Positions 23,701 to 35,769 are shown, counted from the stretch's first letter. The stretch: DNA of 64,000 nt from Lindgomyces ingoldianus (GCF_010093535.1 NW_022985166.1:66913-130912), one strand, 5' to 3'. Numbers and translations: made by a program. The notes: generated from the sequence alone by a model not told the origin.

Positions 23701-26700
23701 ATAAGGATATTGCCTAGGTAGACTAGCACAAAAATGTCTAGGTATAAGTTAAGTGCAGTGTTAATTACTCTTTAAAAAGTTGCAGAGGCATTAATTAGCC
23801 TAAATAGTATAATAAAAAGCTTATAAAGTTCTTTTAAAGTTTTAAAAGCTGTTATTTATTTATATCTCTTTTTTATTCTTATTTTGTTAAATCTATTCTA
23901 GATGTTAAACTTTATAAAGTGTATAGTTTCTTTTAGCTAGTTTATAATATCTTAAATAATAAAAAAAGAAAACTAGTCTCTTATAGTGTTCTTATTAAAA
24001 GTTTAGTAGTCTTAGTAGACTTTAACCTTCTTATTCTTCTTTTTTGTAAAGACTACTGCTAATGCTATAGGGCTATTGCTTTCTCTAATGTAGCCTCTTA
24101 CTAGCATATAGTTTATGTATTCCTGTAACGCTTCTTTCTAAACCTTTGTTAGAGGTTGTAGCTTATGTGTTTTTAGCTAAGGGTTTAGCTTAAAGTTAAT
24201 TGTGTAGTTCTAAGGTTAGTATAGAGGAAGTTCTTCTAGATTATCTAAAGTTATAAATATATTCTTATAGCCTCTATATTTCTTTAGTAATCTTTTTTTA
24301 GGTTTTTCTATAATTTAGTAGATTTTTACTTAGTCTAAGTTTTTTTTTTAAATTTTTTAAGAGAGATCTCTTCTAGCTTTTTTTTATTATGTAAACATCA
24401 CATACTTTTAGTTTTTAGTAAAGGAATTTCTAAAGCTTCTTTTTCTTTAGAAAGTAGCCTAATCCCTGCTTAGCCTATAGGTGTGCTAGGTAACTATTAT
24501 TATAGCACGCTAACTATGTTATTCTTATATGCTTAGATTTAAGTTATATTATTATTATTTTCTAGTTAATCTTAGAGTTGTGTCTATAAAGCTAGTTATA
24601 TTCTAATATAACTTAGTATTTTTCTCTAAGTAGTAATATGTTTAATAATACTTAGTTACTTATAGTTTTAGTTTCTAAAGTAAGTTTATTAGTTTTAAGC
24701 TAAATTTTTCCTTTACTATATTTAATTAATAATGTATTAGCTAAAGATACTTAAAAGAGGTTTTTTTTAGCTCTATAGAGCATCTTGTGCTTCTTAACCT
24801 AGTCTAAGTTAATTACTGTAAACGTGCAGCTACTATTAATTAGTGCTAGGCCTTCTTACTTAGTACCTGTGTACTCTAGTGTAAACTTAGCTGTTAGGCT
24901 TTTTCTAGGTCCTTATTCTACAGCTACTAGGACTTTTATATTATAGTAGATTTTATTATAATCTATGCTAACATCTTCTTTTTTAACACTTAGAATGTTG
25001 TGTATCTGTTTGTGCGCTTAGTTAGTGCTAACTTTAAATTCTTAGTGCTCTTTTATTATGTAGTCTTTTACTAGGCAGTTTATGCTTTTTACTTTATTGT
25101 AGTAAGAGAGTTAATTGTTTTATTAATTAGCTTTTTATTAGAAGTAGTAAAAGGCGTAATTAGAGGCGTTTTTACATTTAGTCTAGGGTTTCTTTTTATA
25201 GGCTAGGCCTGTATTACAGTGCTAGCAGTTTAGCATTTTACATGTTATAGCTAGTTCTATAAGAGTATCTGTAAACCTTTTACTTTCTTATGTGCTAATT
25301 AACTACTATCTAGCCTAATGTTTAGTTAGCTAATGCTAGACGCAGTATTTACTTATGTATAAGTACTATGTGTATAGGCACTGTTCTAGATTAGTGCAGA
25401 TTAGTATTAGCTGTACCTGTGTCTAGTGTAGATATTCTTTTGTCTAAATTATCTACAAGGGGTGGCTTCTATACTTACATTAAAAGTTGTTGTATTGCTT
25501 ACTTCTGCATAGGATGCAGTGTCTATAAATTTGTTATTCCTCTAGCTTCTTTCTTATTACTACTAGTGCTAGGGGTAGTGTGTCTACCTGTTTATTTAAT
25601 AGAGCTAGGGTCTAAAAGAGTGTTTAAAGCTAATTAAGGCTCTTTTCTTTTACTAGTATTTTTTTAAAGAACTTTTATTACTTTTCTTTATTTAGTATGT
25701 TATAGTAGACTATAGCAATTCTTTTTATAACTTTATAAGTGTTATAGTTATTATTTAAAGTTACTTTATAAAGTCTAGTTCTATAAAAGTTATAATTATA
25801 AAGTTTTTTATATTTTTAGTAATTTCTTTATTTAAACTGTTACTTAAGTTCTTTAGCTAGAACTTTTATTTTATTTTATTAAATAAAGTACTATTTTTTT
25901 ACCTCTTTTTACATTTTTAATGTAGTTAGTAACTTATGTCTAATTCTGCTATCTTTTAAAGACTGCAGCTTGTTTAATAGCTCTAAAGATACTATCTCTC
26001 TTTTAGACCTCTACCTTCTAGTAGTCTACTAGACAGTTAGAGGATTTATAATTAGCTCTGCATCTCTAGTAGAGTTATTTGTTTAGCCTGTTATAAAGTT
26101 CCTCTATTATTAAGCCTTTATTAGTGTACATAGCTTTTATAGTTAACTTACTATCTTTATTCTCTAGTTTTTTAGAGTCTAGGTAGTTTTACTAAAAATA
26201 GCCTACTTTTTTATAGTAAAGGCATGCTTTTCTTTTAAGCTATTTTTGTTATTCTTTATTTAGAGGTAGCTTTATGCTTTTAAAAAAACTACTTTTTTTT
26301 TTAGAGAAGCTATGTATATGTTTAGTGTAGCTAAGATTTATAGGCTTACTATTAAACTTTAAGGTCTTTTTTTTTTCAAACTATTTAGGTTTTAAAGTTA
26401 TAACGCTTACTTTTTTTTCTTTATACTACTTAGCATGTTTTTTATTATAAGTAAGTGCCTTTTTAATGTATTTCTTAAAGCTCTTAGGCTTTTTAGTATA
26501 AGTAAATTTATTCTTAATTAGTTCTAAAAGCTTATTATAAAACATCTATCTTATTACTCTTTAATCTGTTTATCTATAGATAGCTAGTTGCTCTCTAAAG
26601 CACGCTGTGTAGTGCTAGACAGTGCTTTTTTATTATTATAAAAAGTTTATTTTATTAACTGCTTATTTTTTCTTAATTAACTAGCCTATAGATTATAGTT

Positions 26701-27253
26701 AGAGCTAATTTAAAAAAGTTAATGTCTTTAAAGATCTTTTATCTCTCTAGTAGTAAAGGTTTTTTATTTACATAGTAGTTTATTTAATTATCTGCGTAGA
26801 GTTAGAACTATATAGCAGGTAATTCTTTTAAGTGTAGGCTTATTTATAAAATTATTTCTTTGTCTGTTTTAAAAGCGCCTTTATTATATTACATGTAGAG
26901 GTAGCACTTTATAAAAAAGGTTTTTAAGTCTTTAGCTAAGCTATTAAATGCTTTAGAAAAGGCTAAGCATAAAGTCTTTTTTAACTTAATACTAGTTTTC
27001 TTATGTGTTATATTTTAGAGATTAGCTACTTCTAGCTAGAGAGCTTATAGCTGTTAAGCACTAAACAGCTCTTATTATGCTTATTTCTAAAGGTGTTACC
27101 TAAGTTATTTTAGCTTATTATAAAGATATAATATCTGCTAATTCTGCGCTTCCTTAGTAGCTGTAGAGGTCTAGCTAGTGCTAGCAGCTAATGCGCCTGT
27201 TATGCTAATGTCTAAAGTTAAAGTAGCTATACTTTACAGGTAGTAGTAATTAC

Positions 27254-27861
27254 TGTTATAATTTTTACTTTAATAAAATAGTAATTTTAGAAGCACTATA
27301 GTCTATGTAAGTATTATTATAGAAGGGAAGGACTTAGCTAGATTAGGTGTACAGTCTGTCTAGCAGAGTATAGAGAAAGCAAAGATAAGGAAGGCAGATT
27401 ATAGTTTAACCTAGTAGCTGTATAGAGAGCTAGTAAACTAATCTAAAAAGATAAAATAAAAGGTATATATAGTGTAAAATATATAAGGCAGCAATGTTCT
27501 TTTTATAAAGGTATTAATGCTTTTTAGTTTATTATGTGTGTAAAGACTGAACAGTAATTATAGCCTTCTAACTATAGTTATAATTAAAACTATATACATC
27601 TAATAGCATGCAACTGCATGTTGTTGCATGCTTATACTAAGACTTGTTAGTATGCATTTAGCTGCATGCCTGTGCATGTAAACTATTCTTTCTTATTAGA
27701 CAATGCATTTTTTTATGCATCTGTCTAATAACTAAAGCTATTCCTTATCTGTCTTGTTATGTGATTTGTCTAGGACAGGGTTAAGGACTTTCCATCCTTA
27801 ATTGTTCAAACTGTAGGGTACTGCTAATTAGTTGCTTACAGTCTAATTGTAGGTTGTAACA
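27254..27861 (-). repeat. Gypsy-2 LTR, right (5' for the minus-strand element)
   Basis: 608 bp, equal in length to its partner, ending GGTTGTAACA. Differences from the left LTR are dominated by C/T and G/A transitions and fall in complementary halves of the two copies. Confidence 0.9.
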
Positions 27862-28261
27862 CTATAGTTTTAAAAAAGCTTTTTTAAGTGTATTTAAAAC
27901 TTAAGTTTAATACTTTTAAGCTAAGTAGTATTTTTTTATAAGTAAAAAAACTATTTTATTTTTAATATAAACTTTTTAATTATAGCACTAATAAAGTAAG
28001 CTTTAAAAGTAAAAAACACTATTTTATAATTTATTTTTATAAAGTTTAAAACACTTATTACACTTTTACTTTTTATTATTAGTAATAAAGTAAGTTTATA
28101 AAAGCTTAATTATTATTTTTATATTTTTAAACTAAAAGTTATCTAATTTAGCTAGGTATCTAGGCTCTAGGTAATTCTTTACAATACTAGCAGTGTGTCT
28201 CTATACTAACGCTATGCATGTGCGCTTACTTTAATAGTAATTTAAATTAATGTTACGTTTA

Positions 28262-28818
28262 TGTAAGGCTAAGATAGCGCTTACATACAACAGATATATA
28301 TACTATTCTGCACCTAAAAATTAACTGTTACTTAATTATTTATACCTTTTAGTTATATTAGCAGAGTAGTGCAGAGCTCTGTTCTTACATAATAATTAAC
28401 TAATAGTAGGGTATAGTTAGTGTTTAACCTCTACCTTAGTTAGCTTTAAGCTAGTTTTTAGACTAAAACGTAAGGCAGCCTTTTCTAGCGCTACGTTGTT
28501 GCTGCTAGAAGGTCTAGTGTATATAGCTTAGCTAGTGTAAGCTACTAAGCGTTATGTTGTTATTTATCCTGCGCCTCTAGTCCACAGGTAGTTAGCCTCT
28601 AGCTAGTAACTAAGTCATGCGCATAGCGCCTCTAAGCTGCGGGTAGGTCATGTGACGCCTGGGACATGCGTCTGCTAAGAAGGGGGATAATGTAAGGCTA
28701 AGATGGCGCTTACGTGCAACAGGTATATATACTATTCTGCACCTAAAAATTAAATGTTAGTTAATTATTCATACCTTTTAGTTGTATTAGCAGAGTAGTG
28801 CAAAGCCTTGTTCTTATA
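28262..28818. mobile_element. TRIM-like mini LTR element
   Basis: A 557-bp element made of two 128-bp direct repeats (28,262-28,389 and 28,691-28,818) around 301 bp of non-coding sequence. The repeats start TGTAAGGCTAAGAT and end GTTCTTACA (TTCTTATA in the right copy, a C-to-T change). The duplication GTTTA lies at 28,257-28,261 and 28,819-28,823. A purine tract AAGAAGGGGGATAA directly precedes the right repeat, as a polypurine tract would. Element X copy 1 shows the empty site near 5,548-5,575. It fits a terminal-repeat retrotransposon in miniature that depends on another element's proteins. The driving partner is unknown. Confidence 0.85.
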
Positions 28819-28854
28819 GTTTATTTATAATAAAAGCTTTTTATTATATAAATA

Positions 28855-29977
28855 ACGTACCTAACGGGTTGGCCGGCCACTTTTGCCAAGCCCCTACTAA
28901 ACTCTACCTATCTACATAATGCCTTAACAACAACACTAGATTAAATCTTCTAAATAACGTTAGATACAGCTTACTCTTTAGGCTTTTAAATAAGACTTAA
29001 AACTCTTCTTACAACACGCTGCAGCTATCTATAATGTCTCTTACATAACACTAAGTAATTAACGCGCTAGACAGCCTTTATAAGCAGAATGCTAGCCTAA
29101 ATTAAGAAATCTAACTAAGCTTAAAAAAAAGTAGTTATTAAGTATATACTTAAGCTTATAACACACAGATTTCCCTTTAGGCTTATAGCTATAGCTAATA
29201 TAGCTAATTTTTTACCTACAGAGTGTAATCTAGGCTAGGTTAGCTTAAACTAGACTAGTATGTAAGTTAAGCACTGCTTTAAGTTTATAATAAAGTTTAA
29301 TTATAAGTATAATTATAAAAGAGCGCTTTATAAAGATCTAGAGGTTATCTAGGGCTAGTTTTACCTAGTAGCTAACATAAAAGCTAAGTATAGTATCTAG
29401 AATAAAGACAAGTATAACTTTAATAAATTAGACTTTATAATAGGCTAGATATTAACTAGAGCAGTTATTACAGCTTTAGAGAGACAAAAATAGCTAAAGG
29501 TAATATAGTAAAGTAATAAAAAGTAGATAATAGTTATCTAAAGCATTAACATAATAAAGTAGGCTATAAAATTATAAAGCTTTAAGCAGCAAATAAAGCT
29601 GCTATGTAACATAGATTATATAAAAGAAAGTAGATTTAAGCAGAAAAGACCTTAATAGTTAAGAATAAGGCTTGTCTAACTGCTTTAAAGAAGTTTAGAG
29701 CGCGTAGTAATAGGAAAAAGCTAAAAACATAAGTGTGCGCTAAAAAAAGTAAGCTAAGTTAAAGGCAATGTAGGTAGTGTAATTAGACTAGGCATAACTT
29801 GCGTACATGTAAGTAAGTAGTAAAAGTAGACTTTAAATAATATCTTGTGTTGTATTACTTTATATAGGGCTAAAGTAGGCTGTTTTGCGAGAGAATAAGG
29901 TGGTTTTAGTAGGGGCTTAGCAAACTTAGCAAAAGTGGCTAGCTAACCCGTGTAGCCGGCTAACCTGTTAGGTACGT
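28855..29977 (+). mobile_element. Pogo family A, internally deleted copy with altered ends
   Basis: A 1,123-bp element with TA flanks, nearly the same as 6,238-7,367. Its left end has only one copy of the GGTTGGCCGGCCAC motif where other family A ends have two. Its right end has two, plus a small duplication (CTTAGCAAACTTAGCAAAAG) near 29,917-29,936. The coding tail of the transposase C-terminus lies near 29,680-29,750. It is inserted in element X copy 2. Confidence 0.7.
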
Positions 29978-30215
29978 TATAAGTTTTTTACTATTTATAA
30001 GATTTTTAATTTTAAGTTTGTATTTAGTAAAGTAGCTTTAAAAGTGTCTAAAAGTGCTTAAAAAGTCTTTTACTATTAGTATAGTAAAAGTAATTTTAAG
30101 CATTATTAAAAGTAATCTAGTAGTTAGTAAAAGTTAATTAAGACTAATAGTTTTTAATTTAGTTAGCTACTTAATTTACGCTTTTAATTAAGTAACTTAG
30201 TTTTTAAAAGCTATA

Positions 30216-31316
30216 ACATACTTTACAGGTAAGTTGCTTACACACCTAAGTTACTTACTTTTACTAAGACTCTACTAAACTACTTTTTCTACACTAATGC
30301 ATTTCTAACAACACTGCTTAAATGTACTAAAAGAATATTAAATATAGCTTACACTTTAAGCTTTTAAATAAAATATAAAACTCTTAAAGAAACATGCTAC
30401 AGCTATATATAAAGTTTTATAAAAGATAATAAATAACTATAGCACTAGATAACTTTTATAAGCTAATTCTATAGCTAACTTATAAAGGCTAAGTAATAAT
30501 AAAAAGTAAGTAATTATTAAGGCTATACTTAAGCTATATGCGCAAGGATTTTCTTTTTAGATAGCATTTATAGCTAATATAGCTAATTCTTTACATGCTA
30601 AGCATAATTTAAGCTATGTTAGTATAAACTAGCCTAGTATGTTTATAAAACATTATTTAAAGCTTAAAGTAAACTTTTAAGCATAAGTATAATTAATAAA
30701 TATTTAGCTTATAATAAAGCCTATTTTACTAAAGTTATATATATTATTATTCTAGATACTATACTTAGCTTTAATATTTTTTATAAGGCTAAACTTACTT
30801 TAAATTACTTTAGACTTTTTATAAAAAGCTTTTTTATAGTTATACTACACTTAAATATTACTTTAAGCTTTAAATAACACTTTCTAAACATACTAAGCTA
30901 GTTTATGCTAATATAGCCTACATTATACTTAGCGTGTAAAGAATTAGCTATATTAGCTATAAATACTATCTAAAGAAAATTTTTTTATGTATATAGCTTA
31001 AGTATAGTTTTAATAATTACTTACTTTTTATTATTACTTAGCCTTTATAAGTTAGCTATAAAATTAGCTTATAAAAGTTGTCTAGTGCTATAGTTATTTA
31101 TTATTTTTTTTAAAAAACTTTATATATAGCTATAGCATGTTTCTTTAAAAGTTTTATATTTTATTTAAATGCTTAGAGTGTAAGCTATATCTAATATTCT
31201 TTTAGCACATTTAAGTAGTGTTATTAGAAATATATTAGTGTAAAAAAAGTAGTTTAGTAAAGTCTTCGTAAAAGTAAGTAACTTAAGTGTGTAAGCAACT
31301 TGCCTGTAAAGTATGT
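30216..31316. mobile_element. Fold-back pogo derivative (family B), copy 2
   Basis: A 1,101-bp near-palindromic element flanked by TA, with ends ACATACTTTACAGG and CCTGTAAAGTATGT. The arms again both derive from the same end of family B. It matches 1,905-3,004 along its whole length and is more heavily mutated. It is inserted in element X copy 2. Confidence 0.75.
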
Positions 31317-31800
31317 TATTACTATAGTTTAACTTTAAATTTAGTAAGTTTTTAGCATTAAGTTTTATAAAAAAAGTTTAGCTATTAAAGTTAGAAGTTA
31401 TTTAGCTTTAGTAGTAAGCATTTTATCTTAGCTATAGCTAAAGTGTATTATAAACTTTATACTAAAGTCTAAAAGTAGTTAAAAGTTAAGTATTAGTAGT
31501 TATTTTTAATTTTAAGAAGTTATTAGTAGTTTTTAAGTTTTTACTTTAGCACACTTTTTATAACTTTTTTAAAAGTAATTTTAATTATAAAAAATAAAAA
31601 GTTTTAAACTTAAAAGCTTTAGTTAATAAAAAGTTTTTAAATTTTTATTTATAGTAACTAAATAATTTAATATTATAGTATGTAAAAATTATAACTTAAA
31701 CTAAATTAAACACTTTTTAAACTTAAACATTATTAAATAAATAAATACTATAATATTATTAATAAAACTATTACTAGTAAAAGTAAGTTTTTTAATATAA

Positions 31801-32091
31801 TATAATATTGCAGGCAAGATAATAGGTCTAAATGCAGTAAAAATCTACTTAGAGGCATATAGAAGTGCGTAGAGACTTAATAACCTAGGAATTCTATTAA
31901 TACCTATAGGCCTTATATAAAAGGATATTAGAAAACTACTAAGCTAGCTAAGGGGAGAGGTGCAACTAAATACTTAGGGGAATAGAAGTAACTATAGGGG
32001 ACAAGGTTAAGTTAGCGTTAGGTCTAATACAGGGACCCTTTGGATAGGTTCTGAGCGACCAGAGATGGAACGATTCATAAGAATTGTTACA
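31801..32091 (+). repeat. Element X terminal module (copy 2, right end)
   Basis: This 291-bp unit matches 7,441-7,731 in the same orientation, with further C-to-T and G-to-A changes. It ends GAATTGTTACA at the point where base composition rises into the gene island. Confidence 0.7.
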
Positions 32092-32487
32092 CTACTATAG
32101 CTTATTATATGTGTTTAAATTAGCGTAAGCAGTAGAACTAGATCATAAGAATAATTCTGCCTTCTTGCTAAGTTAGTATAGTTTTACGTTGTTTACACAT
32201 CGCGTCTTGCACGTGGTGTTCGCAATGCTAAGAGATCTTGTCGGGTTCAATGATTTGGCGGGTTCGATGGTGGACCACGTTATAACAGATGGACGATAAA
32301 AGCTGACAGGCCAATCACTATGCCCAATCTGCATGCCACCTGTGCTACAAAGTAATCTAATCGGCATCAATATATGGTTGTATCTCAATTTCTATCATAT
32401 ACACCCCAAGCCCTTCAGTTTGAACATCCATACTTCCACTTGCACCGCGAACATTACGTCCAACATATTACCTCCTCCACATACGCA
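32092..32487. other. Left border of the gene island, intergenic
   Basis: About 400 bp between the end of element X and the stop codon of the first gene. The first 90 bp are still AT-rich, then composition becomes balanced. Short open frames here (for example 32,173-32,388 on the minus strand) have no supporting features; the stretch is most likely the 3' region of the minus-strand gene. Confidence 0.5.
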
Positions 32488-34117
32488 TCAAACAACGCGC
32501 TCCCTTGTCAGGATATCCCATCCCACCAACCTGAACACTTCACCCTTGAACCAATCTGTCACATCGCGGTCTCCAAGCTTGGGTACGTCTGGTAGTCCCC
32601 CTAGCCGTGTAGGCATCCGTAGCACGTCTGCAAGCTCATCGTCATCCTTTTCGGACCATATACATTGGATAAGCGTGCGTTGAAGCCGTTCTTTGGCACG
32701 GACACTAAGAGGTATCTTGCGGGCGGGTGTGTAAGTTAAAGATCGTGCTATACCGCCTAGCTTAGACTTTTGGGATTTCGAGGAGGACGAAGAAGGCCGT
32801 GAATCCAGGTAGTTGGGCGCCAACGTGATGGCTCGTTCGAAAATGATGACTAGTGATGGTATTTCAAGCCGAGCTGCCAAATCTTCCTCTTGTTTCTTCT
32901 GGATTGTGTCCGGATCCAATATGTTCTCCTCATGAGCTCTGAAAGTGCGATCATACCCAAACATACAGTAGTGGAGGCAGCTACTAACTCGGTCAAGGAG
33001 GACAAAGAGGAAACCTTCGAATATTTCGCGGTGAACTGGGTTATTTTTATCAAGGTACGCTACAATAGCATTAAGAAACTGGGCGAGGTTGCGAGACTGT
33101 ACGCCTTCTTTCCCAGAACTGGGGGGCTTTGCAGGGCTACTACTTCTGTTCCTCTCAGATGCCAAACGTGTGGCAGCAGTTGAGCGTGCTGATCTTGTCA
33201 TGCTATCGAGTACCGTCTTGAACATCTTAACAGTTTCATAGATGACGATATTGCAAAATCGATGTCCAAAGGTATTCTCCACTATTTTCTCGAGGCCGAC
33301 GAGAATGGACGTAAAGGCTCTTGCCGATCCTCGAATGATGCAAGAGAGCTCCAATTTGTCTTTCTCCAAGGGAGCTTGGATTCTCTTGTTGGTGTGGGTA
33401 AGTTGGTTTTGCTGTGTGGAAACTGTGGTGATGACTGCACCGATGGCCCGAGAAGTCTGAACGAGATTTGAACAAATGGCTTCACAGTCTGGATTCTGGT
33501 GTCTGCATAACTTGTGAACATTGTAGAGGCTGCGACTGAGAGTGTTCCCCGCTTGAAAACGTTAGCGATGCAGCAGAAACGCGACGTCCGCCTACCCTCT
33601 CCCACGCTTTCAAGCAGATCTAGGTCATTAGAGAAGGTACCTTCCTGTCCTAGGGTCGGATGATCTGAGGCAGTTAGTGAAGGCCTTCCGCGTTTCGATG
33701 GCGCCTGTTTCCCCCCCCTCCTCTTGCGCTTGGCGGTTGGAGTAACTTTGCCCTCGGGTTGAATGGCAAGATTTTGTAGATGGTCGTTTGCTCTCTCCAG
33801 CTGGACATTGCGCTGTTGGAGTTGCTGACAACTCTGCTGGACCCTCTCAAATTGCTCCTTCCAGTAAGAAACGCTGTTGAAATGACGATGGCTATCTCTA
33901 GAAGTAATGCGCTGTTTGCCTTGGCTCAGATGATGTCGCAGCTGGACCATATAGTCTTTCTTGTGTCAACATTAACCGTAGTCATTCCCTAGAAAGTTCA
34001 GGAATTACCTTTCACTGTAATCGTATCGGGCTTGCGTCGTACAATGGCAACGGCGAAAGCGATTTGAAGCTGAGATGGGAGAAGGCCATCCGTTGTGGCT
34101 ACCTTATCTGGCGCCAT
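32488..34117 (-). CDS. Mei4/Rec24-like meiotic recombination protein (candidate)
   Basis: Three exons read: 34,117-34,009, 33,955-33,596 and 33,551-32,488, giving 510 residues. Intron 1 (53 nt) is GTAATT...AAG. Intron 2 (44 nt) is GTAGGC...CAAG with a GCTAAC branch site. Splicing restores one frame through both junctions. Seen: an N-terminal motif IAFAVAIVRRKP at residues 19-30, a probable coiled coil at about 66-98 beginning SYWKEQF, a basic stretch KRKRRGGK (112-119), then a long helical region with no known catalytic motif. The short hydrophobic motif ending in RxKP, followed by a coiled coil, resembles the start of the MEI4 family (budding yeast Mei4, fission yeast Rec24), which works with Rec114 to promote Spo11 double-strand breaks. 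That assignment is from memory of the motif and is tentative. The gene ends 396 bp from the RIP-mutated block. Confidence 0.78.
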
Positions 34118-34409
34118 CTCGGTGCATAAAAGTGAGAGGAAGCTAGACTGCCTAGCGAAAGAGAAGAGAGGTGGTATTCATGGATGGGGCGTGGTGCTCC
34201 CGCTTCGGAGTCTTGAATTCTTAAAAGCAGAAGGAAAGGACGACCGACCCCTTGACACCTCCCCTCACCTTTTACATGCCGAAAGCTAGCGGGTCGCGCT
34301 TCAGAAAGCTTTGAAAATGATTCGAGCTATAATACATTAGGGCTTACATCTCGCCATGCTGCTTAAAAAATCGTACACTGCTCTCCTTCACTCCCAGACT
34401 CATAGCAGA

Positions 34410-35769
34410 CTACCGCATCCTCTCAGTCCGCCTCTTGTACGGCAGCGGCTCGATTCTCTTCCTCTTAAATTCGATATTCACCTGGTCGCCAAAGCCGGCT
34501 CTCTGCATCACTGCTGCCATGTGTTCATCCCATCTAGTCCGGAACAGAGTTACACCGATGGGTTTCAGTTTGTTCTTATCGATAAAGCTTCGCAAAATGA
34601 AATCCATCCTCTTCGTCTTGCCGACCTGGGTAACGTCCAAAACTCTGGCATCGAGTTGTTCGAGCACGAAGACAGCTAAACGGTGGTATGGAGCGCCTTT
34701 GTGAGCCCACGGTGGTAGCCAAGGCGAGGAAATATGGAATGGTGTAGGCTCTTTTACGTCTTTGGGTTGGTGGTCGAGGCTGTTGAGCGCGATGGAAGTT
34801 TGGGTGGCTGAGATAGGAATGTTGTTCGCGATGAAGTGGCAACGGTAGGTGAAGCCATCCTTCTCCGGCACCGGCACGTCTGCGTCGACGACTACGACCG
34901 TGACTAGCTTCTCTCCGGGCTCGAACGTCTGGACTTTCAGCCTCGGTATACTTTCGCTGATGCACGAGTCCACAAACTCTCCGGGAGCGATTTTCCTTCG
35001 GCCGAATGCCAGATCAACGTCCGCGATGGGGTCCAGAGCTGGGAGAATATCCGGGACAATATTCAGCTGCTTGATACGCTGCTCCAGAATAAGGCGCTTG
35101 TACTGTCGCCATTTTCGGTCGGCCAGGTAGCGGTAGATGGACTTGTTCATGTCCCCTGCAAGCAATCAGTGGCGCCAATGTGTAACGTTTGAATTCAAGC
35201 ATACCTTCTCCGTCCTCAAACTTCTTCTTCACCATGGGGTCATTGATGTCGGCCAGAATGATCAATTCGTTCAAATGGTTCCGCATGCTCCGAATCCTCG
35301 CCTCCTTTGCCTTGACTCCACCGCTCACCGCCGGATCCTGCGTCACCAAGTTTTGCAGCCTCGACTTCTGCTTCTGGATCTGCTTAAGCTTCTCCTGTCG
35401 GTCCTCGAACAATATTTTCCTGGCCTCCTGGAAGCACTGGTAGGGGAGTTGATCAAATGGGATTAGAGCCGAGGTTTGGAGGGCAGCGCGCCGTCGTCGA
35501 GACCCGATGGGCTGGATTCCATCTCGTCGGAGTAGTCGGCGTTCGTCGCGTTTGTTGTCGACCAGGTTGGGATCAAGTGGTCCCCATTTTTCCATGGAGT
35601 TGGGTTGCGCTGGAGGTTGCACCTGGGCTTCTTCACGGGTCGCGGTCGAACTCGAAAAGAGTCGGATAGAGGAGCCATTGAGAAGGGAGTTAGTGTTCGC
35701 GGCCTGTCTTATGCATCGTATACATGAGTTGAAAGGACGTATCGACGACTTGACAGATGCCATGGCCAT
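34410..35769 (-). CDS. MRPL35: Mitochondrial large-subunit ribosomal protein mL38
   Basis: Two exons, 35,769-35,205 and 35,155-34,410, encode 436 residues. The 49-nt intron is GTATGC...TTGCAG in phase 1 and joins the two halves of a glycine codon. The N-terminus is rich in Arg/Ser, lacks acids and looks like a mitochondrial targeting peptide. Residues about 255-380 form a phosphatidylethanolamine-binding-protein (PEBP) fold with a degenerate ligand motif (DADVPV at about 279), a hallmark of yeast Mrpl35/human mL38, in which PEBP serves as a structural part of the mitoribosome. The ATG at 35,769 was chosen as the first ATG giving a targeting peptide; ATG at 35,763 is an alternative two codons on. 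The open frame continues further upstream without a likely start, over the divergent uL4m gene. Confidence 0.9.

Larger units (their letters stand above)
20180..27861 (-). mobile_element. Gypsy-2: complete but dead Ty3/gypsy retrotransposon
   Basis: A 7,682-bp element with two 608-bp LTRs (20,180-20,787 and 27,254-27,861) and the duplication CTATA at 20,175-20,179 and 27,862-27,866. The internal region reads on the minus strand: the reverse transcriptase active-site segment (a Y-x-D-D motif now degraded to x-x-N-N type) lies near 23,735-23,700. All frames are stop-filled. It is inserted in element X copy 2. A 72-codon plus-strand frame at 25,419 is an antisense by-product. Confidence 0.88.
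19745..32091. mobile_element. Element X copy 2 with four nested insertions
   Basis: The parts 19,745-20,179, 27,862-28,261, 28,824-28,854, 29,978-30,215 and 31,317-32,091 add up to about 1.9 kb of a single repeat matching copy 1. Both ends carry the same 290-bp module in inverted orientation (19,745-20,034 and 31,801-32,091), with outer tips TGTAATAATTC and GAATTGTTACA. No clear duplication flanks it. Insertions within it: Gypsy-2, the TRIM, a family A pogo and a fold-back pogo. Its right tip is the exact border of the gene island. Confidence 0.6.

Noticed and set aside
25419..25637. 72-codon plus-strand frame
   Set aside because: It is antisense to the Gypsy-2 polyprotein and arises in a locally less mutated patch.
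32173..32388. 71-codon minus-strand frame at the left island border
   Set aside because: It has no recognisable feature and lies downstream of the stop codon of the Mei4-like gene, where 3' untranslated sequence is expected.
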